The translations under genes and the position numbers were made by a program. From the NCBI RefSeq assembly GCF_900142365.1, contig NZ_FRAP01000030.1:1-57748 (forward strand): a DNA stretch of 57,748 bases, in the 5' to 3' direction. Position 1 is the first letter of the stretch; every line of letters begins with the position of its first letter. Origin of the DNA: Pseudonocardia thermophila. GTDB lineage: Bacteria > Actinomycetota > Actinomycetes > Mycobacteriales > Pseudonocardiaceae. The notes beneath the pieces were generated by a model that was not told the DNA's origin, did not search any database, and saw only the letters and a program-made list of their open reading frames with translations. Shown here piece after piece: positions 57,730 through 57,748 of the stretch.

Positions 57730-57748
57730 CTTCCCACTCTATGGGTGT
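57702..57748. mobile_element. Probable terminus of another insertion sequence
   Basis: The last bases depart from the GC-rich coding style, with ATGGTGT (near 57711) and ATGGGTGT (57741) about 30 bases apart, like transposase-binding repeats at IS21-type ends. No transposase; the family call is a guess. Confidence 0.3.

Noticed and set aside
1..57748. tRNA or rRNA genes, including a tRNA attachment site for the prophage
   Set aside because: No cloverleaf-like sequence with a TTC-loop consensus was recognised, and the integrase end abuts a protein-coding frame instead.

Overview
The window is very GC-rich actinobacterial DNA. Third codon positions are dominated by G/C, GTG starts are frequent, and neighbouring genes overlap by ATGA/GTGA. 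Gene content (bifunctional polysaccharide deacetylase/glycosyltransferase, DUF4389 membrane protein, CaiB/MaoC/P450 catabolic genes) suggests Pseudonocardia or a close relative; this is an inference. Both ends cut genes at what look like insertion-sequence termini, so the window is probably a whole draft contig broken at repeats.

Region 1 (1-11.96 kb) is a chromosomal catabolic island. Leftward units encode an amidohydrolase, two SDRs (one truncated), a nitroreductase and an EthD protein, and separately two hotdog (MaoC-type) hydratases. Rightward units encode a CaiB CoA-transferase with an enoyl-CoA hydratase, an IclR regulator, and a unit of degenerate P450, intact P450 and SDR. Three promoters (near 4.1, 5.1 and 9.8 kb) each carry a GAACA-N2-TGTTC type palindrome just downstream of a TTGAC-type promoter. 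They therefore look co-regulated, possibly by the IclR protein. The substrate is unknown; the enzyme mix fits hydroxylation, oxidation, CoA activation and beta-oxidation of an alicyclic or terpenoid/steroid-like compound.

Region 2 (12-19.5 kb) holds a frameshifted GTP cyclohydrolase II pseudogene, a DUF4389 membrane protein, a histidine-kinase remnant, a weakly coding stretch, an envelope polysaccharide operon, and a monooxygenase-like gene that has lost its 5' end.

Region 3 (19.5 kb to the end) is a prophage whose left end lies in that monooxygenase-like gene. Order: integrase, excisionase-like protein, repressors with an ImmA/IrrE peptidase, a long rightward early operon (sliding clamp, RuvC-like resolvase, dCTP deaminase, nuclease), a recombination/replication block (exonuclease, YqaJ, RecT, SSB, initiator with an internal iteron array, DnaB, ParB-methyltransferase), terminase, small genes, a leftward moron block, a portal-MuF fusion and two putative virion-delivered effector proteins. 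Six promoters carry TGTCY direct repeats spaced exactly 10 bp, several followed by apparently leaderless starts. They look like the prophage repressor's operators.

The most novel signal is at the right end. Two consecutive genes after portal-MuF carry a nearly identical basic segment (19 to about 70 in one protein, 126 to about 176 in the other) that varies at synonymous sites but hardly in protein sequence. It is joined to unrelated effector-like modules: a HELSH metallopeptidase and a HipA-like kinase. This looks like a shared capsid-loading or ejection tag on phage-borne effectors.
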